Shown in pieces: positions 1-11,611 of a DNA stretch of 64,000 nucleotides; position 1 is the first letter of the stretch; every line of letters starts with the position of its first letter. A program made the translations under genes and the position numbers. Under the pieces are notes generated by a model. It was not told the DNA's origin. It made no database searches and was given only the letters and a program-made list of their open reading frames with translations. The stretch lies in the NCBI GenBank assembly GCA_029204225.1, contig CM055102.1, positions 42,433,229-42,497,228 of the forward strand. Direction: 5' to 3'. This stretch comes from Diphasiastrum complanatum. Lineage: Eukaryota > Streptophyta > Lycopodiopsida > Lycopodiales > Lycopodiaceae.

Positions 1-1917
1 TTGGAGGTACACACATTTTTGCGGTTACGGGTGATGGAACTGCGAGGTGGTGCCAGTTGGAAGCCCTTGGGCAAGATAGCGGACTTGCATTGGACGAGCT
101 ATGTGTGGGACACGCAGAGGATGAAGAATGGGTCAATAATCACACTTTGGATGCTCTTGGCGAGTGGTGAGTGTGATGATTTTTCGGTTTTACAGTCGGT
201 AAGTCAATTTTGATCAAGCCATTTTAGCTATGGAGCAGTGTATCAGGTTTGTCATCAGAGAGATACACTTCAACTGCCAGTTTGGGTAAGTCAAGTCAAT
301 TTCCCATATCAGTATTGCATCAGGGATGCAGATTTTAGTGATGATAGGGTGCAGATCATTTGGTTTGGGACATGAAAGATCTCACATGTTCACTTGGAGG
401 AATATTGGCATGCACAGTCATGTGAGGGACTTGATGGTGGCTTTGGAGTACACATCTCAGTGTATTCTCAGGGAGTGGTTTGGAACCATTCACAGGAGCA
501 GCTTTGAGCTAGTTTGGGGGAATACAAGTGGGCACTACAGGGTAGATGCTCAGATCTTTGTGATCAGGGATGGCATTGAAATACCTGGTAGGGATAGCAC
601 TGCAGGATGACATGGGGTGATCATCAAGGGCAGCTATCTCATATTGGACTTGAGTCTTTGGATGGACAGGACTTGCAGGTACAGGGTACCGGGTTCTGGA
701 GCTATCTTACCTTATATGCAATGGATCGTGGGTGAGCTATTAATCATGATAGTGGATCTAGTTTGCATTTGCTTTGGCTTGAACGCTATGATGGATGTTG
801 TGGAGAGATAGGCTCCTTGGTGGGAGGCCTATATACTGGTCAAATCAGAGTTGGTGATGTCAAGCATGGGAAGTTGAACCTACATGGGATGTAGAATAGG
901 CATATCATCATCAGTATCTCTGGGAGATGGGCGAGCTACTCAGGTATAGTCTATGGTGAGGTTTGCATACATTCATTCGTTGAGTCCTTGGTAGACTCTT
1001 GTGCTTGGAGCATGGGGAATGGGTGGGGATCAGCTTTCAGGACTTATTGGACAGGATGTCAGGGCAAAGCGGCTTGGAGCATAGCTTTGTTTGGGAGATA
1101 CATCAGAGATGAGGCTTGGAGCGCTCATTGGTTCGAGATGGTTGATCTTGGATGATGTATGAGGACATCTATGTGATATGCTTGGACGTGAGAGCATCTT
1201 GGTACAGGTGTAGGCCATGGTTGAGGACCTGATTTGATGACCAGTGGTGTAGTAGTGGATCTACAGGTGGCACAGGTGTTGGTACGATAGGATACCACTT
1301 ATGGACAGGCCTTGGTCATGTATTTGACTCTTTATCATTCATGTTGGTTTGCATGAGTGTGTGTGGGCTTGCATGTTGCCTTGTCACAAGAGTCTAGATC
1401 TGAGTCGGAGTTGTATGTGGTTGTGCATTTGCTACGTCAGGGACAAAGTAGTCATTTTATGCTCATTGACTTGTCATTGTCTACTAGCTGTATATTTGGT
1501 GAGGGTACAATCTTATGGTGGCAGTAAGATTTCCTCAGGTTGAGCCTCAGTCGCTCATTTATGTCAGCTTTACAGGTTTGTGCTTGTAACTGCCTAATAG
1601 GATGTTAGCCTAGCTAGATGGAGGATGTAAGTCTCATGGTGGCAGTGGGATTTCCTCAATTTGAGCCATGTCGCTCATGTGGTCCACTTGTGGTCAAGTT
1701 GGATTGGGAACGAGTCAGTTGGTCGAGAGTATGGTAGACTCTTTGTATGAGCATTGTGTTTGCATGATACTTTGTGTGCCAAACCTGGTGGTTTGATGGT
1801 GTGCTTGAGTGTGAGTCAAGTACAGGGTAGCAGGGATATGCATAACATCTTTTGGACACTCCAGACGCTGCTGCAATATATTTCTTTACTCCTACTACAT
1901 TTGAGCTTAAGGGAAAG
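1..1917 (+). other. non-coding 3' internal region of an LTR retrotransposon
   Basis: This G+T-rich stretch has no convincing coding frame, only short unrelated ORFs. It ends in a purine run (AAGGGAAAG, 1909-1917) directly before a TG-starting LTR-like sequence, as a polypurine tract should. A phrase of about 50 bases built on GGTGGCAGT(A/G)(A/G)GATTTCCTCA followed by GTCGCTCAT occurs twice, near 1516 and 1638. I read it as the long untranslated 3' portion of an LTR element whose coding part lies left of the window. The family cannot be told. Confidence 0.45.
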
Positions 1918-2318
1918 TGTTAAGAATCAGATTTGATCTAATATATTTTTATTGTAAGCTCAAAATGCAGTATTGTAATTAACTATACATATCTTCAGTT
2001 AAATAGGATTTACAGTTTTTGGTTGTTACCGGGACGTGACCCACAATTGTCATATCAGTCGAGCACTGATCCCGTAACCGGCTACTTGGGTTAGCCGAGT
2101 AGCCACACATTGGAAAAATTAGCCTGTACTGAGTTATTTACAGTACTTGTTATACTTGGGGGCATGTCCCAAGTTTTTTGGTCGAATTTGGCCATATTGG
2201 GCCCGACCTTAGTTTGACAGGTGGTAGGCCAATTTTAGGACACCTGCCTTTTCATGCAGTTTGTGAATACTCTATATGTACAATGTTTCTTTGTAATCTA
2301 TTAACTTTTGTTGTGCCA
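1918..2318 (+). repeat. probable 3' LTR (right end approximate)
   Basis: It begins TGTTAAGAATCAG immediately after a purine tract and carries a TATA-like stretch (CTATATGTA near 2272), as LTRs do. The right edge is set where antisense copia homology begins, at the TTGTGCCA ending at 2318. No matching second LTR is in the window, so the boundary is a best guess. Confidence 0.45.
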
Positions 2319-2319
2319 T

Positions 2320-4079
2320 CTATGAGAGCTTGTGAGGAGTGGCTATGGTGATTGTGTGATGTGATTTGCATACTGCACTAGATTTTATCGGAATTTCAAC
2401 GACATCATGAGGTGCATCCATCTGTCCATCATCAGAAATGTCAACAAATGGTCCATCATCAAGAGGAATTCTCACTGTACCATCTTTGCCATTTGATGTA
2501 TCTAGCTTCTCCGACATCATCATCTTTGTACATCTTAAATTCATCAAAGATAACATCACGACTAACATTCAATTTGTTCTCCAATGGATCAAAGCATCTA
2601 TAGCCCTTCACACGATCATCATATCCTAAGAAGATGCACTTCATAGCTTTTACATCAAGCTTACGCCTCTCTTCCTTAGGAATGTGTACAAAGGCCTTAC
2701 ATCCAAATATTCGCAAATGGTTCACCTTTGGCTTCTTCTTTGTGAATGACTTATCAAGTGTTATCTTTGGTATGACAATGATAGGACTCCTATTTTGAAA
2801 TTAGATTGTGGTATTGCATGCCTCTAACCAAAAATCCTTTGGTACTTTCATTTCAACAAGCATAGATCTAGCACTCTCCACAATCATACAATTCTTGCGC
2901 TCGGCTACACCATTGAGTTTAAGAGTATGAGCTTGTGTGAATTGTCTTTTGACCCCACATTGGTCACAAAAGTCATTAAATTCAACAGACTTGTACTCAC
3001 CTCCACTATCAGATCTTAGGACTTTGATCTTCCTAAGGGTTTGATTTTCAACCATTGCCTTGAAGCTCTTGAAAGTGGCAAAAGCATCCAATTTCTTCTT
3101 TAAGAAGTATATCCACTTCTTACTAGACATATCATCTATGAAAGTGATGAAATAATATGATCCACCTATGGACATCGTCCTCATAGGTCCGCATAAGTAT
3201 GTGTGGATCAAATCTAGGATGTTCTTCACCCTCGCAACAACTTCTCTTGATGTTGCTTTCCATACACACATCACTCGCACATTGTCTTCAAGTGGTCTTC
3301 CATCATCGACAGTCCCTTCACCATTTCCGATTTCCTCATCAAAACTAAGGCTTCTCATATTCACATGACCAAGCCTTTTATGCCACAGTTGAGTTTGCGA
3401 TGGAATGGGTGAGATAAGTCCACATTTCCCCTTAATTGTAGCATTCAACATGTAGAATATGGTCTTAAGCTCCCTTGTACCATCCGCAATGACCTTGAAC
3501 TTTTGATTCATTTCTTTCACAAAGCAACGATCATGGGCAAATTCTACTTTCAATTTTTTATTAGTAATGACTCCAACTCAAAGTAGATTTTTCCTCAAAC
3601 CTAGTACGTAAAGTACCTCCTTGATCATTTTGCCTTTTCCATCAGGTAGTTGGATGGAAATAGTGTCTATCCCTTTGATCTTGCACATGTCACCATTTGC
3701 TTGTGAACAGACATTCCATTATCCAACTCTTTCAGGCTACTTATTACTTGTTATATGTCTGGTGGCTCCCGAGTCAATGTACCAAGTTTGATCCTCTTAA
3801 TTCGATGACAATGTTGATATAAAGATGCTAGAATCTTCGACATCACCTTGTCGACAAGATTACTAGCTTGCTTTGGTTTTCCCTTGCTTGATTTCGCCAA
3901 GAATTTCTGACAGTCACTCTTCCAATGGCCCTTTTTGCCACAATAGAAGTACTTGTCTTTCTTCTTGGTCTTATTGGATGACCCTTCTTCCTCCCAAGTC
4001 TTGCAAAACTATTGTTTAGACTTTTTCTTGCCCTTGCCCTTGCCTTGTTTCTAGTGTGCTGCAAGTGCATGATCATCAA
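2320..4079 (-). pseudogene. Ty1/copia gag-pol fragment (zinc knuckle, protease, integrase)
   Basis: Read on the minus strand, the order is that of copia: a gag CCHC zinc knuckle (about 3955-3905), an aspartic protease with an intact DSGAT motif (about 3776-3762), the GAG-pre-integrase HKRLGH motif (about 3385), an integrase core (SDSGGEY and VAERKN visible in 3553-2801), then the integrase C-terminal part with CIFLGYD and DVIFDE (2725-2459). The linker before reverse transcriptase runs on to about 2320. It is dead. The first integrase aspartate in the usual HxDLCGP motif is Tyr (HTYLCGP), the first knuckle Cys is Tyr, and frameshifts separate the domains near 2770, 3560 and 3850. There is no RT or RNase H. 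It is close in sequence to the copia copies at 38.8-40.4 kb and 56.5-60.6 kb. Confidence 0.88.
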
Positions 4080-4136
4080 TGTTTTGATGACGATTTACCC
4101 ATTTATAGAGGTACTACCACCTCTCACTCGTGCATT

Positions 4137-4257
4137 GGAGTTATAGACCACCATCTAGCAAGCTCGGATCTCCGATAAGCCATGGTGTCCCCCCCCATCA
4201 CTGGAGCTATAGACCACCATCTAGCAAGCTCGGATCTCCGATAAGCCATGGTGTCCC
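4137..4257. repeat. tandem duplication, two copies, period 66 bp
   Basis: About 55 bases beginning GGAG(T/C)TATAGACCACCATC recur at 4137 and 4203, almost identical, with a short C-rich spacer. Confidence 0.85.
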
Positions 4258-4819
4258 ATACCACCATACCTTAACCTTGACCCTTGTTTGCCTACATCCT
4301 AAGGCCTAGATAATCATCCTGAGTTGACCACCAGTGGAAGAGCTCTTCATTCTTTAAGAGAGAATGAATGACAAGCTCATGGGAATCCACATCTATACAA
4401 ATAGTCTAGGTGGAGTCTCCATAATAGGACTCACGCATACCAATGACATGCGTCAATTGTGCACACTAATGCGGGTCCATAACAAAGGGTCACATCATAC
4501 CAATAGGACATTGACACATGTCACCCAAAAGACCTATAGCTCCAGACCAACATTCTATCCCATAAATGAGACCATCACCTCAGATAAGCTATTGTGTGCC
4601 CTTATGGGTACATAACAATATATTATTAAAACAAAATTAAAATTATCTAAAAATTGTCCAAAGTAGTGAGCAAGGGACATATTAGGTGTTTTTATGTGTC
4701 AAACTTCACAAGAAAGCAAAATTCTAAATCTCCAACGCATATTGTAGTACATTGAAAAGTATGTTAAAATCAGAATGAATCACTCTTTATAACATAATAG
4801 AAGCATGACAATGTTTACA
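4258..4819. other. unassigned stretch
   Basis: I see no coding domain or element end here. Degenerate short motifs such as ACCAATAGGAC/ACCAATGACATG and AAGCTCATGGG recur, which suggests old non-coding repeat sequence. Confidence 0.3.
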
Positions 4820-7150
4820 TGCCTGAGATCCTGCATTCTCTTCTTTAGTAGTTGCAAGTTCGATACCTTTTCCTTTGTAAGACATTGTAGAACTGCCATC
4901 CAATAATTTCACAAATGACTTCTTCTCAACCAGTGGTGGTTGTAGTGTCTTCACCTAATCACACAATACTTTTTCTAGGGCCTCCTTGGTAGTATTATGT
5001 TTTGTTTAAATCTTAGAAGAGAAAAAAACCAAATTACACTTACCATATAGTGAGTGATGTGTGTTTCTCTCCATGCATCAATCATCAATTGAATAAAGGC
5101 TTGTATTCCTATAAGATATCTATCATAGTCCTCGTCTCTCACTTTTTTTTATTGATAATTTATGACGCAACATCAAATGCTTGCCACACATTAGCACATG
5201 TACTAGCCATGCAACGATTTGAGCCAATATTTGTTGTGCATTCATGAACTCTCTTCCAATACTCCCATTGAAGATTGCTAGCTCATTTAGTATGATTTGA
5301 CAAAAAGTGTCTTGATGTTTTGCAACTCCCATGGAAACTTTTGCTTGAAACTCTTGAGTTTACCACTCAACTAGACGTCTTTGGTAAGTCTCACATGGCC
5401 CTATGCAATCCTATATATGATAAATTAAAACCACTTCTAGATTTCTAATGCTAATATATGCTCATGATTTGGGCTGCATATTCCATGTATATCAACAATG
5501 TAAATATATCAATTTGTCCAATATCCATAATTCACCATGCATCATGCAAAAATAGACTCTTTCAAGAGGAATATTGAATAGAGGACTCCGAGCTTTGTCT
5601 AGATTGCGCATGTTCGGTGAAAGTCGTTGGTTGCAATGCAAAATGCCTTTGATTTACCACTTTCAAACGTACAATATATGCAAATATGTTTTGCATTTGT
5701 ACTAAGACCACAACCAAACATGCATTTTAGGGTCTTAAAATCAACAATTAGGTGCCATTCTATGAAAAAACTTTGCCCATCAGCACTTAGCAGTTCATTG
5801 TCATTTTCCACAAGGATTACTTTTGATATATTGCATTGTTCAAATATTCAATTCAACGCTTCACGACTCCTCCTAAACTTCAAACGTAGCTATACACCAT
5901 ATGTGATTTTTGGATTGTACACTAAATTCATTAGATTCACTTTCATTATATTGTTGTAATGCTCTTACACATCCAAGTTTGTGACCTTTTATAATCTCTA
6001 CTTTGTCTAACCTAATCACAAACTTAACTTTGTCTCCAAAAGCCAATTGTATATATGTCTTCATAAACCAAGGACCCTGAGTGTACAAAATGTGTTGTTC
6101 AAAATCTAAGAAGAGAAAAGAAAAAACAAACTACACTTACCATATAGTGAGTGATGTATGTTTCTCCCAATGCATCAATCATCAATTGAATAAAGGCTTG
6201 TACTTCTATGAGATATCTATCACAGTCCTCGTCTCTCACTTTTTTTTATTGATAATTAATGACAAAGCATCAAAAGCTTGCCACACCTTAGCACATGTAC
6301 TAGTCATGCAACGATTCGAGCCAATATTTGTTGTCCATTCATGAACTCTCTTCCAATACTCCCATTGAAGACTACTTTTTTATTTAGTATGATTTGACAA
6401 AAAGTGTCTTGATTTTGCACCTCCCATGGAAACTTTTGCTAGCAAGTCTTGAATTTGCCACTCAATTATGCCTTTGCTAAGACTCACATGGCTGCTATGC
6501 AATCCCATATATGATGAAACCATTTCTAGATTTTTAATGCTAATATATGCTCTTGAGTTGGGCTGCATATTCCATGTGTAGCAACAATGTAAATATAGCA
6601 ATTTTTCCAATATCCATAATTCACCATGCACCCTACAAAAATGGACTCTTTTGAAAGGAATATTGAACATAGGACTCCAATCTTTGTCTAGATTGTGCAT
6701 GTTTGGTGAAAGTCGTTGGTTGCAATGCAAAATACCTTTGTTTCACCCACTTTCAAACATACAATATATGCAAAAATGTTTTGCATTTGTACCAAGACCT
6801 CAACCAAACATGCATTTTAGGGTCTTTAAATCAACAATTAGGTGTCATTTTATGAAAAAACTTTGCCCATCAACACTTAGTAGTTCATTGTCATTTTCCA
6901 CAAGGATTACTTTCAATATATTGCATTGTTCAATTATTCAATTCAACGCTTCATGACTCCTCCTAAAGTTCAAATGTAGCTATACACCATATATGATTTT
7001 TGGATTGTACACTAAATTCTTTCGATTCATTTTCATTATATTGTTGTAATGCTCTTACACGTCCAAGTTTGTGACCTTTTATAATCTATGCTTTGTCCAA
7101 CTTAATCACAAATATAACTTGGCCTTCAAAATCTGTAAAAGCCAATTTTC
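4820..7150 (-). pseudogene. decayed gene of an unrecognised, probably transposon-related family
   Basis: The minus strand shows a consistent but heavily mutated protein. Each duplicated block has a segment with EWHLIVDFKTLKCMFGC followed by NAKHICIYC (5811-5599; decayed second copy about 6910-6720). Next comes a block with FNIPFKRVHFCRVHGELWI and LEKLLYLHCCYTWNM (6730-6540; decayed first copy 5600-5460), then a segment with KVSMGGAKSRHFL (about 6430). A further coding-like stretch (TLQPPLVEKKSFVKLLDGSS) lies at about 4945-4850. The layout resembles a broad group of uncharacterised eukaryotic proteins with a '(D)WKF..NA.S...C.(W/Y)C' motif and a later '..P..RV...LH..(L/M)RI..KL' motif. That resemblance is from memory and has not been searched. 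Stops and frameshifts are present in both copies. I assign no function. Confidence 0.5.
5008..7150. repeat. direct tandem duplication of about 1.05 kb, period 1097 bp
   Basis: The block at about 5008-6055 is repeated at about 6098-7150. For example, TACCATATAGTGAGTGATGT starts at 5041 and again at 6138. Identity looks high (roughly nine bases in ten by eye), with small indels. The two copies carry different stop codons and differ in a few codons of the antisense reading frame. Confidence 0.9.
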
Positions 7151-8477
7151 TTAAGAATCCACAGATAGACAAAAATCACCCAACATAAATGCTTAATAGC
7201 ACTAATTTTAACTCTTGTCTATGCTCAACCATAGAATTAAACTCATGAAACGAAGTCACTTTTTCAACTTTAAATAGTTAGCAACTTTCCCAATAAAAAA
7301 TTGCACTGTTCTCCTTTTCATCATCCAGCTTGGCATTACTTCATCAATGTCTAAAATTTGTCAAAAAAAACTCTGAATATGAAATTACATGAATGTGAAA
7401 CCCTCAAATCAAATTTCAATGACTCTTAATTTGTATCCACCAAAATTCCTTTGCTAGGATAAAGAGTCCAATCAACATTCATTCTGTATGGCCATTTCAT
7501 ATTATTCGACATTTTAAATTTAGATACAATGAATATCTTGCACAAGTCGACCCATTTTTTATGATCAAAATTGATTAGAAATATTAGATGAAATAACCGA
7601 TTTCAAAATTTGACCAAATTTGAAATTTATCAAAAAAGAAAAAATAGTTCATTTCTGGTTTCTATTTGGGAGTATTTTAACTTCAGAACTTAAAATGTTG
7701 TTACAGTAGCAAATTGCTAGCAAATTTGAATGTACCGACATACAACGAGATTTGCAATTTCTTCAGTCCATTTGAATTATCTAATGACCGAATCTAACTG
7801 AACAAAAATCTTTATCATTTCACTAATCTAAGTTCATTTCATAGATAATTCCAAAAACTGAGAAAAATTGAAAATTTGAAAATTTTCTATTTTTCAAAAT
7901 TAAATTTATTTTTTTAATTTACGTAACTCAAAAATTTGAATAAAAGTACTCTCAGTAAAAATGCAATCGAAATACCTACTGAATGTCACTAATTCAAAGT
8001 CAGTCTAGCATGCAAAACATATGGCATGAACTGCAAATTACAGAATTTTTTTTATGTAAACTCTAGTTACCTAGAATCCACTAGCCACTTTCACTGGTCT
8101 ATGACAAAATCGTCAGAGTACATTGTATAACCACTCAAAACAACCGTAGAACTACCGTGCATGTCAGAATCACTCGCATAATTGCCATGCAACTAATTTC
8201 CACAAACATAGTCGAAGAACCCTAAATTTGATAGGATCTCTTGATTTTAAGTTGATGGACCTTTGCTAGAGTGTGTTTCAATCTTAGGGGTTATCAAAAA
8301 TTCATCATATTTTGGTTACATATATTGTGATCAAGAAATCAACATTCTATGTGCTAGAATTTGCTAGAAGAGAGAATGAGAGGCTAGTTGTTTCCATATC
8401 TTTGTGATTTCCTTCTGAGTTTCATTTGTTGATTTTAAAGAGAGTGCTAAGTGCATTGGAACAGGTTCAAAGATAAG
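7151..8477. other. AT-rich unassigned stretch
   Basis: No ORF of note, no RNA gene and no recognisable element end was seen. Runs such as GAAAATTTGAAAATTTTC near 7870 are simple AT-rich palindromic sequence. Confidence 0.3.
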
Positions 8478-8720
8478 ATCATATCATTGCAACTTTGAAC
8501 AACTTACCTTGTCTCTTTTCTTTTGCAATCAATTCATCCTCCTCCTTGATCAAACAAGCGTCACCAACAAAATCCACTTTGAATCCCTTGTCAAGTATTT
8601 GACTCACACTAAGAAGTTCTTAGTGATAAATGGAATGAACAAAACGTCCTTCAAATTCACATTCCTATAAGTACAGAGGGAAATAGGAATTATGTCAATC
8701 CCCAGCTAGAAGATCAGTGG
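8478..8720 (-). pseudogene. Ty1/copia fragment, protease to GAG-pre-integrase linker
   Basis: The minus strand reads NVNLKDVLFIPFITKNFLV, then after a one-base frameshift SQILDKGFKVDFVGDACLI. This is the conserved copia segment just after the protease active site ('LKNVLFVP...KNLLSVSQLxDxG'). It is isolated, with no other copia domain adjoining it. Confidence is good for the family and low for the limits. Confidence 0.7.
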
Positions 8721-9780
8721 ATCTCTAGAATATCAGATAAGGCAGTTAAGGATTTTCTGAAAGGAAAAGCTGATGGTATGGGACATCAGTAATTTTGAAA
8801 GAGAATTCTAGGACTGTAAAGATCTGATGATCAATGGTGTGTTTTAGTACCTAGTCGCGATATGGAAAAAATAAAACTGTTTGATCAAATGTGGGGTAGC
8901 CAATGTGGTACCTCATTATTTACAAAATCAGAGGCCCTCAAAATCTATTTCTCGCTTTCTTAATTAGTCTTTTACTTCTTAGTAATTTCTCGAATGTAGA
9001 CATCAGACTGGGTTATATGATTCTTTCCAGCATGACGTTATTCTTCTGAAAGACTGTTATGTCATATAAATTACTACTTGCGTGAATAAACTTAGAATTC
9101 AGATAAATTCTAAGTTTAAAATGTTTCAATTTCTTAAACCATAGAATATCTCTGTTGCGTAAATGGATTTCGATGGAATAATAGTTTCTATCACTCATAT
9201 TGAAAATATTTGAAGGAGAAGTCCTATGTATAATAGAGCGAATCCTTTTGTGGAATACACTTATTACTAGCTTTTCTTAGATTCGAGTATTTTCATATAT
9301 CATCTTTCCAGTTAACTTTCATTCAAATTTATAATTTCTTTAAGAGGGATGAAGTGGTGGAATAAAATTCTATTTGGAAATCTATAGATTGCATAGTTTC
9401 GGAAGAGAACCAACTGTTTGTATAAAAATGAGATTTGGTCTGAAAGTAATTTCAAATAAATTCAGAGTAAAATACCTAATTGGAACTTTTCGAATAAGAG
9501 AAATTCTCTGACAATCTAGAACTAGAGCAGGTTTGACATTGAATCATTATCTATAAGTAATTCAGTGAAAGGTCAAAGGTTACTAATTTCATTTTGATTG
9601 AAATAGAAGTAAGTTTGATCAGGATATAAGTCTGAGAGTTCTGTATGGAGATTAGCATAACCATAATGACCACCATTGCAAGTAAAACGCCCAAAGTAGA
9701 ACAATGTAAAAGTACTTTTTGAAAAACTAAAAATTGATCGTATTGTAGGATTCATGACATTAATAGTTTCTTCATTATTT
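8721..9780. other. unassigned AT-rich stretch
   Basis: No domain is recognised. Some frames are open except for TGA/TAG/TAA codons at positions compatible with C-to-T decay, so this may be old coding DNA, but I could not place it. I considered and could not support an organellar origin. Confidence 0.25.
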
Positions 9781-11497
9781 ATGAAATGATCTTCCCATGT
9801 GGTGAGTTAGTGTATTGTGCTTGAGTTGGGCCCACCCACTCTGGTTTGATTCTTGTGATCCAACTGTCCATGGGTTGATATACCAAAAGCACTCAAATGT
9901 CAGTTTCTCAAATAGCACTTGTAAATGCACACTTTCTTAGTATCCCTCTCAAGAGTGAAACTCTGGTTGCTCTCTCTTCAACTTTATACATCAAACATGA
10001 ACAACACATGCAAACAAATGACTTTGTTGATCAATTTTGTACTAGTATCTTCAGGACGTTCAACAAAAACCTGTTGGCTTTCCTCCAAATGCTGTGATGA
10101 ACAAATAGCTATGACACTTAGTGCAACTCTTGCTCATTTTCTCATGCCTAGCAGAAAAAAACTTTTTGAAATCAATGCAAAGTTTCTAGGCACACCAAGA
10201 TGCCTAGCAGAAGGTGCATCAAGCTAACTCCATGGGGAAATGGTGCTTATACTACGGTGCAGGATTTTTCCAACGAGTAAGACGTCAATAGGTTAGCTTC
10301 AAAGGAGTGTCAATATGTTCCATTAGAAACCCACAACTTGTTCAGCTTTCCTAAAACTTCTTACATATATTACTACACAACTAAAATTCAATTAAAGGCT
10401 GATCCAGTCACCATGTACTTTACATTTGAAGTTTGAACCCAACTATAAACAATCTGGAATAATTGTACATAACATATTATGAACTTTAGAGCCAAGATTT
10501 CCAGATATTCAATATACTCTATGCAGAAGAAACTGACTCACGGTTTAGCAATCTGGCATCGTGACAGCAATTGCTAAAATATTACACTAGAGTTTAAGGT
10601 TTGGGGTTTTGGGTGTAACAGCAATGCATCCTCTACGTTGCGTATAAGACTGATTAGTGAGGTGAATAGAAAAGCTTCTGCACTAAAGTAGCTTCAAGAA
10701 TAGCAAGCAGTTCTTGCAAAGACAAGTGAATTCAGAAGAGCATGTCAACATTCTGCAGTAACTTCTGTATAGCCAGTCTCAAACTTGTGCCAAGCCCTTA
10801 CAAAATGTATTGAACAAGAGTGGCCTGTTACATACACTAAACTAGACATCAATCAATTTTGAGGAACCATAACCACCTAGAACACAGCTCACATTTTGAA
10901 TCCTGCAGAAATTTTTCTTCAATTATAAACCCAAAAAAAGATACAAATTGAATTCATGTTCAGAACTTTGCCTGACAGTAATCTGCTCTAAGACACTATG
11001 AAATACAAACCTGTACAATGCTGCTCACATATGTTTGTTGCTTCAGAACAACAGATTTCTAGAGATGCCAGATGCACCACCTGAAGAAACGTAAAGCTGA
11101 CCCACAATTAAGCAAAATTCTAATGTAAATGACAGAAAATTGTCACGTCTCAGATACGAAAGATGAATACACCTATAGGCCTGTGATGAAACATAACTAA
11201 TCCCCTGCTAGACAGTTGAGCTCCTTATTGAGAGAGGCTAGTCAAGAAGACCTTATTCGAGCTTGAAGGGGTTGAGGCCAAACTAGAACAGCTGCTAAAA
11301 GCATCAAAGATGAAATATACTCTAGAGCCTTGAACCCTTAACGAGCTCAAGCTTCAATCCACCTTATCTCGAATTCATTCTCAAATAGCCAACGGAATTT
11401 TCATACTGTCGGTGAACATGATTTCTAGAGTAATCACCATACCCAGAAACCAATCACTGGTCCTGTTGAAAGGCTTGATACAGCAGACGTGAAAGGT
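9781..11497. other. 3' flank of PEX22, including its unmapped 3' UTR
   Basis: This lies directly downstream of the PEX22 stop codon at 11498. It is low-complexity intron-like or flank-like DNA with no element ends. The 3' UTR must lie at its right-hand side, but I found no clear AATAAA on the minus strand to place the polyadenylation site. Confidence 0.3.
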
Positions 11498-11611
11498 TCA
11501 GTTTTGATTTTTAACAGCAAAATAATCTTCCAATGACTCTGTGGTAATCACATTCCCTGAGAAGGTTGAAGCTCCAAAAGGTGCAACATGAAGTAAATGA
11601 GGAATGAATCG
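11498..11611 (-). CDS. PEX22: PEX22 exon 8 (residues 239-275 and stop)
   Basis: The acceptor is GTATATGCAG. It encodes RFIPHLLHVAPF and onward to SLEDYFAVKNQN and then TGA (11500-11498). It matches the 'RFIKYQLHV...SIEQFF' C-terminus of plant PEX22. Confidence 0.92.
   Translation of the reverse strand, partial: RFIPHLLHVAPFGASTFSGNVITTESLEDYFAVKNQN

Noticed and set aside
4137-7150. CRISPR array
   Set aside because: Repeats are few, long and adjacent, in a plant nuclear genome; they are tandem duplications.
8721-9780. Organellar DNA insertion
   Set aside because: AT-rich with some open stretches, but none of the chloroplast or mitochondrial proteins I could recall fits.
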